Assembly: GCF_030323265.1 (NCBI RefSeq) | Contig: NZ_CP104992.1 | Location: 4,238,589 to 4,302,588, forward strand | From: Terrirhizobium terrae | GTDB taxonomy: Bacteria > Pseudomonadota > Alphaproteobacteria > Rhizobiales > Rhizobiaceae | DNA length: 64,000 nucleotides | Direction of reading: 5' to 3' | Shown here: positions 28,247 through 36,974 of the stretch, in pieces | Numbering within the stretch: the stretch's first letter is position 1 | How the letters are laid out: every line of letters begins with the position of its first letter | Made by a program: the position numbers and the translations under genes | The notes under the pieces: generated by a model | Told to the model about the DNA's origin: nothing | Database searches by the model: none | Seen by the model: the letters and a program-made list of their open reading frames with translations, nothing else

Positions 28247-28483
28247 CGATATCGACCGGCACGCCCTTCTCGTCGGCACGAGCCTTGATGATTTCAACCA
28301 GTGCATGGTCGTCGAGAGCGTCGATCATGGCCTCGTAAGTGTCGGCCGGTACCATGTAGGCCATGACCTTGTTGTGGTTTAAAATCGCGATAGGAGAGCC
28401 GCTTGCTCCTTCGATGACTGCGCTCGGATTTTTTTCAGGTCAGACACGCTCACCGCGATCGCTGCCTCAACTCTTTGCATCAT
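28236..28483 (-). pseudogene. Phd/YefM-family antitoxin, apparent frameshift
   Basis: From 28483 the minus strand reads MMQRVEAAIAVSVSDLKK and then loses frame in an A run (T7 on the plus strand, 28429-28435). One more A gives LKKNPSAVIEGASGSPIAIL, followed by NHNKVMAYMVPADTYEAM and a C-terminal tail ending VDIDEL. This is the Phd/YefM antitoxin pattern. Corrected length is about 82 residues. If the shift were real, an unprotected RelE toxin would be expected to be harmful, which favours a sequencing error. Confidence 0.85.
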
Positions 28484-28762
28484 AGATAGATCCTAAAACA
28501 GGTCTGAATTCAGCACTATTTATATCACGGATTTTCTGATGGTGCATAGCACGGCCTCGCCGACCTGCTTCACATCCTGATGCCAGCTGCCGGACGACGT
28601 GAACGCCGAGCCTAAGAACTTACTCATACATACATTCCTGGGCACCACGCCGATATTAAGCAAGCCAAGGCTTTCCGGCGTTGCCATATTGAGAAGGCGC
28701 GCGCGAATGGCTATCACGTGATCCCACAACCGACCCGAACACGAACGAAGGCGCGCCTCGGC

Positions 28763-29707
28763 ATGACCCCAGATTACCTCGTCACCCATTCCGGTGGCTT
28801 TCATGCCGACGAGCTTCTGTCGAGCGTCATCCTGACGCGGCTTTTCCCGAACGCCAAACTGGTGCGCAGCCGCGCGCCCGAGTGGATCACGCCCGGCCCC
28901 GATCGCGTCATCTATGATGTGGGTGGCGCCTATGATGCCGAAGCGGGCATTTTCGACCATCACCAACGCGGCGCACCGCTGCGCGACGACGGCCAGCCCT
29001 ACAGCTCGTTCGGGCTGATCTGGAAGCATTTCGGCCGCGACTATCTTGCGGCATCGAACGTCCCGGCAGAGCACATTGAACAGCTGCACGCTTCCTTCGA
29101 CGCAAGCTTCGTGCTGCCGATCGACCTTACCGACAATGGCGCACTCAGCCCCTCCGGCCCGCTCGCAGGTCTCACCCTTCCGGCGCTGCTGGAAACCCTG
29201 AAGCCGGTCTTCGACGAAACCGATCCCGAGGCTGAAACGCGCTGCTTCCACACCGCGCTCGGCATTGCCCGCAGCTTCGTTGAGGCGCGGATCGCCGGCC
29301 AGGCGGCAAAGCTTCGCGCCGAAGCTCTGGTGCTCAAGGCCATCGAAAAGGCCGGCAGCGGCCACGTTCTGGAACTGCCGATGGGCATGCCCTTCCGCCC
29401 GGCGATCGTGAAAGCCGGCGCCGATCATCTGTTGTTCGTCGTCCACCCGCGCGGCGACAAGGACTGGTGCCTGACCACCATCCGCCGCAGCGACGAGGGC
29501 TTCGAGGCGCGCGCCGACCTGCCGGCCGCCTGGGCAGGCCTGACCAACGGCGATCTGGAAGCGGCAAGCGGCGTCAAGGGCGCGAGCTTCTGCCACAACG
29601 CCCGCTTCATCGCCGCCGCTAAGAGCCGCGAGGCGGCCCTTGCCATGGCCGATATCGCTGTTGCCGAAGCGACGGGTGCGCAAATACAGGTGCTGGAAAC
29701 GGAATGA
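28763..29707 (+). CDS. MYG1-family protein (DHH-like metal-dependent hydrolase)
   Basis: A 314-residue protein of the UPF0160/MYG1 family. Motif text includes VTHSGGFHADELLSSVILT (metal-binding His and Asp), YDVGGAYDAEAGIFDHHQRG (the DHH-like centre) and YSSFGLIWKHFG, and a C-terminal domain with HPRGDKDWCLTTIR and GASFCHNARFIAAAKS. Eukaryotic MYG1 is a 3'-5' RNA exonuclease; the bacterial proteins are uncharacterised. I start at 28763 (MTPDYLVTHSGG). It is a single gene between the toxin-antitoxin pair and a quinone oxidoreductase. Confidence 0.92.
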   Translation: MTPDYLVTHSGGFHADELLSSVILTRLFPNAKLVRSRAPEWITPGPDRVIYDVGGAYDAEAGIFDHHQRGAPLRDDGQPYSSFGLIWKHFGRDYLAASNVPAEHIEQLHASFDASFVLPIDLTDNGALSPSGPLAGLTLPALLETLKPVFDETDPEAETRCFHTALGIARSFVEARIAGQAAKLRAEALVLKAIEKAGSGHVLELPMGMPFRPAIVKAGADHLLFVVHPRGDKDWCLTTIRRSDEGFEARADLPAAWAGLTNGDLEAASGVKGASFCHNARFIAAAKSREAALAMADIAVAEATGAQIQVLETE

Positions 29708-29842
29708 CCCATCGACCTCGCAAGAGGCCGTTGCCGAATCTATTACAAGCGTTCAACCAAACACTGCCAGCAACGTGATGCTAGCCTAGGAATTCAGGCT
29801 AGCCGCAGCTATGCGGGACAAAGCTGGTTTTACCGGAGGCAA

Positions 29843-30812
29843 ATGATGGCGGATATCGAAATAAGTCTCTCATCGTCCGGCGGCACGGAAAAGCTGATAT
29901 GTCGCGACCTGCCGAAACTGCAGCCCGGCTCCGGTGAAATTCTTCTGCGCCAATCGGCCATCGGTGTAAACTACGTCGATCTCTACCACCGGACCGGAAC
30001 ATATGCCCTCCTCCTATCCGGCCGTAATCGGTGTCGAGGCGGCGGGCTTCGTCGAGGCGGTGGGCGACGGGGTACATGGGCTTAAGGTGGGAGATCGCGT
30101 CGCCTATGCCGCGTCCCTCGGCGCCTATGCCTCAGTTCGTATCCTACCGGCGCAGAAGGCCGTCCTTCTTCCTGACGATGTCTCCTTCGAAGTCGCGGCA
30201 TCATCGCTTCTGAAGGGCATGACCACATATATGCTGCTGCACAAGACCTACGCTGTGAAGGCCAAAAGCCTGATACTGGTACATGCGGCAGCGGGAGGAT
30301 TGGGTGCCATCCTCGTGAAATGGGCAAAACAGATCGGTGCCGACGTCATCGGGACCGTTGGCTCGCCTGCCAAGGCGGATCTCGCCAAAAGCTATGGCGC
30401 AGACCATCTCATCGTCGGGCGGGACGCGGACGTTGTTGCGGAAGTGAAGGCTCTGACCTCCGGCAAAGGTGTGGACGTGGCCTATGATGGCATCGGAGGA
30501 GATATGCTGGCCCGCACGATCGCCTGCGTCCGCCCGTTTGGAACCATCGCCTCGATCGGTCAGGCGGCCGGACCGATACCGCCCGTTCCGATCGAAATAC
30601 TGCGCCCCGGCAAGTCGCTGACACTGCCGACCATCATGGCCTATTCTGCAGACGAGGCGAATTATCGCGAGGCCGCCGAACAGGCGATCAAGGCAATGCA
30701 ACGCGGCATTTCCTCAACGATCGCGGGGGAGTTCTCCCTGACCGATGCGGCCGCCGCGCATACCCTGCTTGAAAGCGGCAACGCAGCCGGCAGCCTCATT
30801 CTCGTCCCTTGA
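29843..30812 (+). pseudogene. Quinone oxidoreductase (zinc-free MDR family), apparent frameshift
   Basis: An NADPH:quinone reductase-like protein. The N-terminus reads GEILLRQSAIGVNYVDLYHR, then the frame fails at 30006-30008, where three C stand for an expected five; restoring them gives GTYAPSSYPAVIGVEAAGFV. The NADPH loop HAAAGGLGAILVKWAKQIGA and the C-terminal LESGNAAGSLILVP follow. Corrected length is about 323 residues. No zinc-ligand cysteines are seen, consistent with the QOR subgroup. CGGAGG lies upstream of the paired ATGs at 29843 and 29846. Confidence 0.9.
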
Positions 30813-30943
30813 CCTGCCCCAAGCAGCCGATGGCAATGAACCGATCGGTCTTCGGCCGGTTAAATTGAACGGCAAACATTCCGCTGGCAGATGCGCTCTG
30901 ATGTGCTAGTCGTCTAACTTCATTTTTGGAGGAAGATGACCGC

Positions 30944-32088
30944 ATGTCGAAGCCATATACCATTGCAGATCTGAAGACGCTTGCCCGTCGTCGCGTGCCA
31001 AGAATGTTCTTCGACTATGCAGACAGCGGCGCCTGGACCGAAGGCACCTACAGGGCCAACGAAGAGGATTTCGCCAAGGTGAAGCTGCGCCAGCGTGTGC
31101 TGGTCGACATGACGAACCGTTCGCTCGCAACGACGATGGTGGGTGAGACAGCCGCGATGCCGGTGGCCCTTGCGCCGACCGGCATGACCGGTATGCAGCA
31201 TGCCGATGGCGAGATGCTGGCCGCCAAGGCGGCAGAGGAATTCGGCGTCCCCTTCACCCTATCGACCATGAGTATCTGCTCGATCGAGGACGTGCGCTCG
31301 GTGACCACGAAACCTTTCTGGTTCCAGCTCTACGTGCTCAAGGACCGCGGCTTCATCGAGCGGCTGATCGACCGCGCCAAGGCGGCCAATTGCTCGGCGC
31401 TGGTCGTGACCGCCGACCTGCAGATTCTCGGTCAGCGCCACAAGGATCTGCGCAACGGCCTTTCCGCTCCACCGAAATGGACGCTGAACACCGCCATGCA
31501 GCTTGCCACCAAGCCGCAATGGTGCCTGGAAATGCTGCAGACCAAGCGTCGTGGCTTCGGCAATATCGTCGGCCACGCCACTAATGTGTCCGACCTCTCG
31601 TCGCTGTCGGCGTGGACGGCCGAACAGTTCGACCCACGGCTTTCATGGGACGACATCCGCTGGATCAAGGATCTGTGGGGCGGCAAGCTGATCATCAAGG
31701 GCATACTGGACGAGGAAGACGCCCGCGCCGCGGCCGATACCGGCGCCGACGCGATCATCGTCTCCAATCATGGCGGCCGACAGCTGGACGGCGCCCCTCC
31801 TCGATCTCGATGCTGCCGAAGATTGTCGATGCGGTGGGCGACCGGATCGAGGTCCATTTCGACGGCGGGATCCGCTCAGGCCAGGACGTGCTGAAAGCCG
31901 TGGCGCTCGGCGCCAAGGGCACCTATATCGGCCGCCCCTTCCTCTACGGCCTCGGCGCGCTGGGCAAACCGGGCGTGACATTGGCGCTCGAGATCATCCG
32001 CAAGGAGATGGACATCACCATGGCACTTTGCGGCAAGCGGGACATTCAGGATTGCGGCCGCAACATCATCGCCAGCGCGCAGTTCTGA
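30944..32088 (+). pseudogene. lldD: FMN-dependent L-lactate dehydrogenase / alpha-hydroxy-acid oxidase, apparent frameshift
   Basis: A flavoprotein oxidising L-lactate or a related 2-hydroxy acid to the keto acid. FMN and substrate residues lie in RMFFDYADSGAWTEGTYRAN, APTGMTGMQHADGE, PFWFQLYVLKDRGF and the catalytic SNHGGRQLDGAPSS. The last motif needs one extra C at 31794-31797 to continue ISMLPKIVDAVGDRIEVHFD and the FMN phosphate loop GGIRSGQDVLKA. Corrected length is about 381 residues. It is probably cotranscribed with the LLM oxidoreductase gene 22 bases downstream. Confidence 0.92.
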
Positions 32089-32110
32089 CGGCATACGGAT
32101 TACGGGTCGG

Positions 32111-33004
32111 ATGCTGTTTCAAGCCGGAAAGCTGACGGTCGGGATCGTCCTGCCCATCCAGTCGCGGGACGGTGGACGGGACATCGATTTCGGCCTGCAG
32201 CTGGAACTGGCGGCGCGCGCCGACGCGCTCGGCTTCTCGGCGCTCTGGGTTCGCGACGTACCACTGAACAGCGCCTCCTATCCCGATCCCGTCGGTCATT
32301 CCGATCCCTGGGTGCTGCTCGGCGCGCTTTCGGCCTCCACCCGCTCGATCACCCTGGCGACGGGTGCCATCGTGTTGCCTCTGCGCCATCCGCTGCATAT
32401 CGCCAAGGCGGCGCTCTCGATGGACGCGCTGTCGTCCGGGCGTTTCCTGCTTGGTCTCGGCTCGGGAGACCGCCCCTCGGAATTTGCCGCCTTCGGTCGC
32501 AATGTCGAAGAGCGGCGTGAACTGTTTCGCGGCCATTGGGTGGAGCTGGCATCTGCCCTGGGCGGACAGGTGAATGGCGGGACCGATTTCGAAATCAGGC
32601 CGCGCAGCGGACGGCAACTGCCTCTCGTGGCGGTTGGATCGTCCTCGCAGTCTCTGGAATGGATCGCCCGCAACGCCGCGGCCTGGATGACCTATCACCG
32701 TCCGCTTGCCGCGCAGAAGGATCGCATTGCCTTGTGGCACAATGCCGTCGCTCGCTCGACCACCGAGTTTCGTGGACTCGGTCAGGCCATGGCACTCGAA
32801 CTTGTAGACACGACCAGCGATAGCATCGAGGAGATCAATCTCGGATATCGCACCGGCCCGGACGGGCTATACCGGGCGTTGACGGACATGCGAGATCTCG
32901 GTGTGCATCACGTGGCGCTCGATCTTGCGGTCGATCGCCACAAGGCACTGTCCGATCTCGACATCATTGCTCGCGATGTACTGCCTCGGCTGGCTTCAGG
33001 CTAA
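32111..33004 (+). CDS. Luciferase-like (LLM class) flavin-dependent oxidoreductase
   Basis: A 297-residue TIM-barrel monooxygenase-like protein. LLM text includes GIVLPIQSRDGGRDIDFG, ADALGFSALWVRDVPL, LATGAIVLPLRHPLHIAKAA and GRFLLGLGSGDRPSEFAAFG; it most resembles the small-protein branch exemplified by Bacillus BA3436. Such enzymes use reduced flavin with oxygen or F420-like cofactors; an FMN cofactor is assumed for this lineage. The gene follows lldD closely and may share its message. Substrate unknown. Confidence 0.88.
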   Translation: MLFQAGKLTVGIVLPIQSRDGGRDIDFGLQLELAARADALGFSALWVRDVPLNSASYPDPVGHSDPWVLLGALSASTRSITLATGAIVLPLRHPLHIAKAALSMDALSSGRFLLGLGSGDRPSEFAAFGRNVEERRELFRGHWVELASALGGQVNGGTDFEIRPRSGRQLPLVAVGSSSQSLEWIARNAAAWMTYHRPLAAQKDRIALWHNAVARSTTEFRGLGQAMALELVDTTSDSIEEINLGYRTGPDGLYRALTDMRDLGVHHVALDLAVDRHKALSDLDIIARDVLPRLASG

Positions 33005-33010
33005 GACGCC

Positions 33011-33772
33011 TCAGCCACACCACCCGCCCCTGCCCTGGCCGGGGCGCTTGGCCAGTCCCTCATTGACCAGAACGTCGGCCAGTGAGCGACCGTTGCGAGT
33101 GACGTCGCGCAGCTTGTGGCCCTCGACTTCCGCGTCATCGCCCTGCCATGACACCAGATCGAACGGGCCGGAATCGAGGAAGGCGCGCACGCGAAGTTTC
33201 GCGTCGCTGGCCTTGATGCGTTCTGCCTCGCAACGGGGCTTCTTGATATCCGGCACCTCGACGCCCACGAGCCGGATCTTCTCGCCATGGAAGACGAAGC
33301 GATCTGCCGAGACGACGCAGTCGTCCTGCTTGGCAGTGCCGCAGAGAAAGAATTTCGCCTCGTAGGAACCGGCGAGCCTGTCGCCGCTGCCTGCGGCAGG
33401 CTCCGAACGGGCGACGTCCAGCCCGGGCTTGCCGACCGGTGCCGGCGGAATGATCGCCGCCGTCTGCGTACGGTCGGGCGCACCGACGGGACGCGGTGGT
33501 ATAGGGCCGGTATTGCGTGATGCCGTCGACGAATGCGGGTGGGACGGCGCTGGCTTCTCGCGCGCCTCTTCCCGCGTCGCCGTGCGCACCGGCTTGTCCT
33601 GCGTCAGGCTGGCGACGAAGCGGCGCGCGGGCGCAAAATTGTCATAGACCGCAATACCGCCGCCGATCACGACGAGTGCTGCCACCCACGGCCAGAACGA
33701 CGATCCCGACCGGGCCGACGAACGCTTGGTGCTCTTGCGTCTCGATCCTGATTTTGCGCGGGACTGGGCCAT
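33011..33772 (-). CDS. Membrane-anchored thermonuclease-like (SNase-fold) protein
   Basis: A 253-residue protein with a basic cytoplasmic N-terminus (SGSRRKSTKRSSARSG), one membrane helix (about residues 26-44) and a Pro-rich linker. The C-terminal staphylococcal-nuclease-like domain shows DRFVFHGEKIRLVGVEVPDI followed by CEAERIKASDAKLRVRAFL. The arrangement puts the nuclease fold in the periplasm. Family catalytic residues (Arg/Glu/Arg) are only partly recognisable, so activity is uncertain. It ends 6 bases from the convergent LLM gene and diverges from hicA. Confidence 0.82.
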   Translation of the reverse strand: MAQSRAKSGSRRKSTKRSSARSGSSFWPWVAALVVIGGGIAVYDNFAPARRFVASLTQDKPVRTATREEAREKPAPSHPHSSTASRNTGPIPPRPVGAPDRTQTAAIIPPAPVGKPGLDVARSEPAAGSGDRLAGSYEAKFFLCGTAKQDDCVVSADRFVFHGEKIRLVGVEVPDIKKPRCEAERIKASDAKLRVRAFLDSGPFDLVSWQGDDAEVEGHKLRDVTRNGRSLADVLVNEGLAKRPGQGRGGWCG

Positions 33773-33848
33773 GGAATCATCTCCTGTCAGATCGGACTGG
33801 AGTATCGCGGCCAAGCCTTGCCGAATGGTTTCCATAGAAACCGACCAC

Positions 33849-33883
33849 TTGATGTTATGTATAGATGTGTATAAATTTAAATC
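33849..33883 (+). promoter_or_regulatory. Probable hicAB promoter-operator with direct TGTATA repeats
   Basis: Two TGTATA words lie at 33858-33863 and 33868-33873, ten bases apart on one helix face. They overlap a -10-like TATAAA (33870-33875) with a possible TTGATG -35 at 33849. Only eight bases separate that -10 from the hicA ATG and no purine-rich ribosome site is present, so the toxin message may be leaderless. The HicB ribbon-helix-helix domain is the expected repressor at these repeats. All functional statements are inference. Confidence 0.4.
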
Positions 33884-34072
33884 ATGAAGAGCGGCGATGT
33901 GATTGCGCGGCTGCGCGGGGATGGATGGTTCGAGGTGGCCCAGAGGGGCAGCCATATTCAATTCAAGCATCCGACAAAGCCCGGACGGGTGACGGTGCCC
34001 CATCCAAAGCGCGACATCCCGATCGGCACGCTTCGAAGCATCGAGAAGCAGGCCGGGCTGAAACTGAGGTGA
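33884..34072 (+). CDS. hicA: HicA-type mRNA interferase toxin
   Basis: A 62-residue protein of the HicA/YcfA family. The double-stranded-RNA-binding-like fold carries the catalytic histidine in QRGSHIQFKHPTKPGRVTVP and ends with IPIGTLRSIEKQAGLKLR, a conserved family tail. It cleaves mRNA and is neutralised by HicB, encoded two bases downstream. No Shine-Dalgarno sequence is apparent before the ATG. Confidence 0.95.
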   Translation: MKSGDVIARLRGDGWFEVAQRGSHIQFKHPTKPGRVTVPHPKRDIPIGTLRSIEKQAGLKLR

Positions 34073-34074
34073 GC

Positions 34075-34479
34075 ATGAGCAACTATATCGGTCTTATCCA
34101 CAAGGACGCCGACAGCGATTACGGTGTCTCCTTCCCAGATTTCCCTGGCATCGTGACTGCCGGTACGACTCTCGACGAGGCGCGTCAGATGGCCGAGGAG
34201 GCCCTTGCCTTCCATGTCGACGGAATGATCGAAGACGGAGATGCCGTTCCCGAACCATCCAGCCTCGAAAACGTCATGGCCGATGAGACTAACCGGGATG
34301 GCGTTGCCATACTCGTCACGTTGAAGACCCAGACCACGAAGGTGGTTCGCGTCAACATCACGCTGCCGGAAGATGTGCTGCAGACGATCGATGCTTATGC
34401 AGAAGCCAATGGCCTTTCACGCTCCGGATTTCTGGCCCGGGCTGCCCGGCATGAGATCAAGCGCAGCAGCGCGGCCTAG
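34075..34479 (+). CDS. hicB: HicB-family antitoxin with C-terminal ribbon-helix-helix domain
   Basis: A 134-residue antitoxin. The N-terminal HicB fold (DSDYGVSFPDFPGIVTAGTT, then EARQMAEEALAFHVDGMIED) binds the toxin, and the C-terminal ribbon-helix-helix domain (VVRVNITLPEDVLQTIDAYA, then GLSRSGFLARAARHEI) binds the operator. I take the ATG at 34075, two bases after the hicA stop. The gene abuts the convergent phosphoesterase gene with no gap (stop codons at 34477-34479 and 34480-34482). Confidence 0.95.
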   Translation: MSNYIGLIHKDADSDYGVSFPDFPGIVTAGTTLDEARQMAEEALAFHVDGMIEDGDAVPEPSSLENVMADETNRDGVAILVTLKTQTTKVVRVNITLPEDVLQTIDAYAEANGLSRSGFLARAARHEIKRSSAA

Positions 34480-35241
34480 TCACGAAACCCGCCCTGTCGC
34501 CAAGGCACTAGCCCAGTCCGCGCGGCCGTTCCCGGCGGCAAGGCGTGACATCGCCATGTGATCGTAGGATACGGTGTGGAATGTTGGCGCCCAGCCGGCC
34601 GCGGTCTTCTCGATGACCGCGTAGGAGGCAAGGGCATGGCCGGTCTCGACCTTATGATAGAACGGCGCGTCATCGTCATAGGCGGGCTGGCCGACACTGC
34701 CGGGATTGACGATCAAGCGGCCGTCGACAAGCGCCACCATGCGCGGGATATGGCTGTGGCCGCAGAGGATCAGCGACTGGTCGATGCCTTCGGCGAGCGC
34801 CTCGATCTCGTCCTGCGGGCGGAGCGTCACATGACCTTCAGGCGACACGGTTTCCAGCCAGTAGAGATTGTCGTCCTTCGGCGTCGCATGGCAGAGAAAC
34901 ACTTCTTCGCGCCAGACCATGCTGAAGGGCAGCTTGCGCAGCCAGTCGAAATGCCGGGGCGCCATCTGGCGGTGGGCATGGGCGTCCGAGAGCGCGCCGA
35001 GGGCATGCAATTGGTCGGCGGTTTTTTCGAGCAGGTATCGATCGTGGTTGCCGCGCACCGTCTTCGTACCGGTCATGTCGAGCAACAGCAGGAGATCGCC
35101 GGTGCGATCGGCCTCCAGCGGCCCACTGAAACAGTCGCCGAGATTGACGATGTCGCGGATGCCGAGTGCGGCGACATCATCCAGCACGGCCTGCAGCGCC
35201 GCGCAATTCCCGTGGATGTCGGCGATCGCGGCGAAACGCAT
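34480..35241 (-). CDS. YfcE/MJ0936-like metallophosphoesterase
   Basis: A 253-residue calcineurin-like phosphoesterase. Dinuclear-metal ligands appear in order: AAIADIHGNCAAL (D-x-H), NLGDCFSGPL, VRGNHDRYLL, CHATPKDDNL and CGHSHIPRM followed by NPGSVGQPAYDDD. It is the last gene of the minus-strand purine operon, and its start overlaps the uraH stop as TGATG. Its substrate is unknown. The placement hints at a ureide- or nucleotide-related phosphate ester, but it could be a passenger. Confidence 0.9.
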   Translation of the reverse strand: MRFAAIADIHGNCAALQAVLDDVAALGIRDIVNLGDCFSGPLEADRTGDLLLLLDMTGTKTVRGNHDRYLLEKTADQLHALGALSDAHAHRQMAPRHFDWLRKLPFSMVWREEVFLCHATPKDDNLYWLETVSPEGHVTLRPQDEIEALAEGIDQSLILCGHSHIPRMVALVDGRLIVNPGSVGQPAYDDDAPFYHKVETGHALASYAVIEKTAAGWAPTFHTVSYDHMAMSRLAAGNGRADWASALATGRVS

Positions 35242-35597
35242 CAGCTGCCCCGATAGGTGGAATAGCCGTAAGGCGAGACCAGCAGCGGCACATGATAATG
35301 CGCCGTCGTATCGGAGATGCCGAAGCGGATCGGGATAATGTCGAGGAAGGCCGGATCGGTCAGCGGGACACTCCCGCTGCGGAGATAGTCGCCCGCATGG
35401 AAGACGAGTTCGTAGGTGCCGGCAACGAAGCTGGCATCGATCAGGATCGGCCCGCCATCGACGCGGCCGTCCGCGTTGGTCGTCACCGACCTGATCTTCT
35501 GTCTCACATCGCCTTCGATCCGGTAGAGATCGATGACCATACCGGCTGCAGGCGTGCCGTTTGCCGTATCGAGGACATGGGTTGTCAGGCCGGTCAT
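35241..35597 (-). CDS. uraH: 5-hydroxyisourate hydrolase
   Basis: A 118-residue transthyretin-like enzyme that hydrolyses 5-hydroxyisourate, the PuuD product, to OHCU. The N-terminal TTHVLDTANGTPA holds the catalytic His, the Arg is in the central strands, and the C-terminal HYHVPLLVSPYGYSTYRGS is the family hallmark. It lacks a signal peptide, so the reaction is cytoplasmic. It overlaps allA upstream (ATGA at 35594-35597) and the phosphoesterase gene downstream. Confidence 0.97.
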   Translation of the reverse strand: MTGLTTHVLDTANGTPAAGMVIDLYRIEGDVRQKIRSVTTNADGRVDGGPILIDASFVAGTYELVFHAGDYLRSGSVPLTDPAFLDIIPIRFGISDTTAHYHVPLLVSPYGYSTYRGS

Positions 35598-36106
35598 AAG
35601 GCAGGCTCCGCGATGAGGTATGGCATGTTGAAGGTGAATTCTTCCAGGTTGGCACCGGTATTGTCGCGGTCGACGACGAGGAAGTCGCTGACCTCCCCCA
35701 GCGCCATCAGCGGATGATGCCAGGTATTGGCGAAATAGTTCACACCCTGATCGGCCCGGGCAAGAAAGATCTGCGGCCGCCCCGGCCGTCCGCCTTCATC
35801 CGCCGAGACGCCGACAAGGAAGGGTCGGCCGGAGAGTGGCACGAAACTCTGGCTGCCATACGGATGGCGCTCCATCATGCCGACGGAATAGGGAAACTGC
35901 CTCGGCTGGCCGCGAAAAATGTTGAAGATCAGGCGGTCTCCGATGCCGACAGGTGCTGCGAGCCCGTGATAGCGCTCGGTCGTGCCGCTGTTGATCAGCC
36001 GCATGGTCGAGGGATCGGCTTCGATCACCTCGCCATAGGGCGCGAAGGCGGATCTGGTAAGGGGCAGGATTTCGAGGATTTCGGTCACGGCGGGCCTTTG
36101 GTTCAT
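35594..36106 (-). CDS. allA: Ureidoglycolate lyase
   Basis: A 170-residue AllA-family enzyme that splits ureidoglycolate into glyoxylate and urea. Family text includes LTRSAFAPYGEVIEAD, FNIFRGQPRQFPYSVGMMER, HPYGSQSFVPLSGRPFLVGV and FANTWHHPLMAL. It overlaps by ATGA with both the HepT-like gene upstream and uraH downstream, so the operon is tightly coupled. No urease genes lie in the window to use the urea. Confidence 0.97.
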   Translation of the reverse strand: MNQRPAVTEILEILPLTRSAFAPYGEVIEADPSTMRLINSGTTERYHGLAAPVGIGDRLIFNIFRGQPRQFPYSVGMMERHPYGSQSFVPLSGRPFLVGVSADEGGRPGRPQIFLARADQGVNYFANTWHHPLMALGEVSDFLVVDRDNTGANLEEFTFNMPYLIAEPAL

Positions 36107-36475
36107 TCGCCTTGTGCATGCCAGTTGCGCAGTTCCGCAATCTGGTTTGCCAGGCTTTTCATGGAATTCTGTGTCGCAAGCCAGATTTCTTCCGGCCGAA
36201 GCTGCGAAAACTCGCCGAGGATATGGTCCCGCATTTCACGCGTAGCCGTCCAAGGGAGTTGGGGATGGTCGGTCGCGAGATCCGGGATGGTGCTCCATCA
36301 GATCGGCAGCGGCCTGGCCGGCAAGAAAATGACAGAAAGCGACCGCATTGAACGTCACCTTGCTCTCGACAAATGCCGCCTCGTCCATTCCCTCGACCAT
36401 CCGAAGCGCATCGGTCGCCGATCGCTCCATGATCTCCAGGTAGTCAATGGCGCTGCGTTGTTTCGGATCCTGCAT
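36103..36475 (-). pseudogene. HepT-like (DUF86) protein inside the purine operon, apparent frameshift
   Basis: The N-terminal helices read RSAIDYLEIMERSATDALRM and AFCHFLAGQAAADLMEHHPG. The frame changes near 36280 (about one extra base), and the continuation LATDHPQLPWTATREMRDHI runs to LRNWHAQGE. The composite matches the DUF86/HepT fold at normal length (about 123 residues). The HepT catalytic signature R-x4-6-H-x-Y is degraded here (MRDHILGEF: Gly and Phe replace His and Tyr), and no MNT nucleotidyltransferase partner is adjacent. It overlaps allA by ATGA, so it is an operon member rather than a free toxin. Confidence 0.7.
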
Positions 36476-36476
36476 C

Positions 36477-36974
36477 TCACCGCTCCGGCAGAAGCGTCAG
36501 CAGCCGCAGCAGCGCGATCCGCTCCACCTGGGCGCAGGCGGTGGCGAATTCCGCCTCGGCGCTGTTGCCGACGCGGGCCTCGAAGGCGGCTAGGATGTCT
36601 TGCCTGTCGAGGCCCTTGACCGCGATGATGAAGGGAAAGCCGAATTTTTGCGTATAGGCAGCGTTGAGTTCGGTAAACCGGGCATGTTCTGCGGGGCTGA
36701 GCCGGTCGAGGCCGGCGCCGGCCTGTTCCAGCCGGCTGTCTTCCGTCAGTTCGCCGGCGATCGCGAGCTTGCCGGCGAGATCCGGATGGGCGCGCAGAAC
36801 GCCCAGCCGCTCCTCCGGGCTCGCCTTGCGGAATTCGCCGACCATGGCGGCATGCACGCCTTTGGCCGTCAGCGGCACGAAGATCAGCCCACCGTCATAG
36901 GCACGCTCGGCGATGAAGGGCGAGTGCTCGAACACGCCGCCAAAGGCTGAGATAAAATCCCCGCGCGCCGTCAT
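36477..36974 (-). CDS. uraD: 2-oxo-4-hydroxy-4-carboxy-5-ureidoimidazoline (OHCU) decarboxylase
   Basis: A 165-residue enzyme converting OHCU to S-allantoin. Text typical of the family: VFEHSPFIAERAY, VLRAHPDLAGKLA (catalytic His), LTEDSRLEQAGAGLDRLSP and LNAAYTQKFGFPFIIAVKGL. It overlaps puuE by ATGA at 36971-36974 and precedes the HepT-like gene by one base. With PuuD and UraH in the window, the whole urate-to-allantoin route is covered. Confidence 0.97.
   Translation of the reverse strand: MTARGDFISAFGGVFEHSPFIAERAYDGGLIFVPLTAKGVHAAMVGEFRKASPEERLGVLRAHPDLAGKLAIAGELTEDSRLEQAGAGLDRLSPAEHARFTELNAAYTQKFGFPFIIAVKGLDRQDILAAFEARVGNSAEAEFATACAQVERIALLRLLTLLPER

Noticed and set aside
28520..28627. 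A 35-codon minus-strand frame with an AGGA-type site (MSKFLGSAFTSSGSWHQDVK...)
   Set aside because: It has a possible start but no recognisable similarity and sits alone between two genes; too little support to call.
36280..36475. Treating the HepT-like N-terminal fragment as a free 79-residue protein
   Set aside because: The continuation in the other frame completes the DUF86 fold at normal length and ends in an ATGA overlap with allA.
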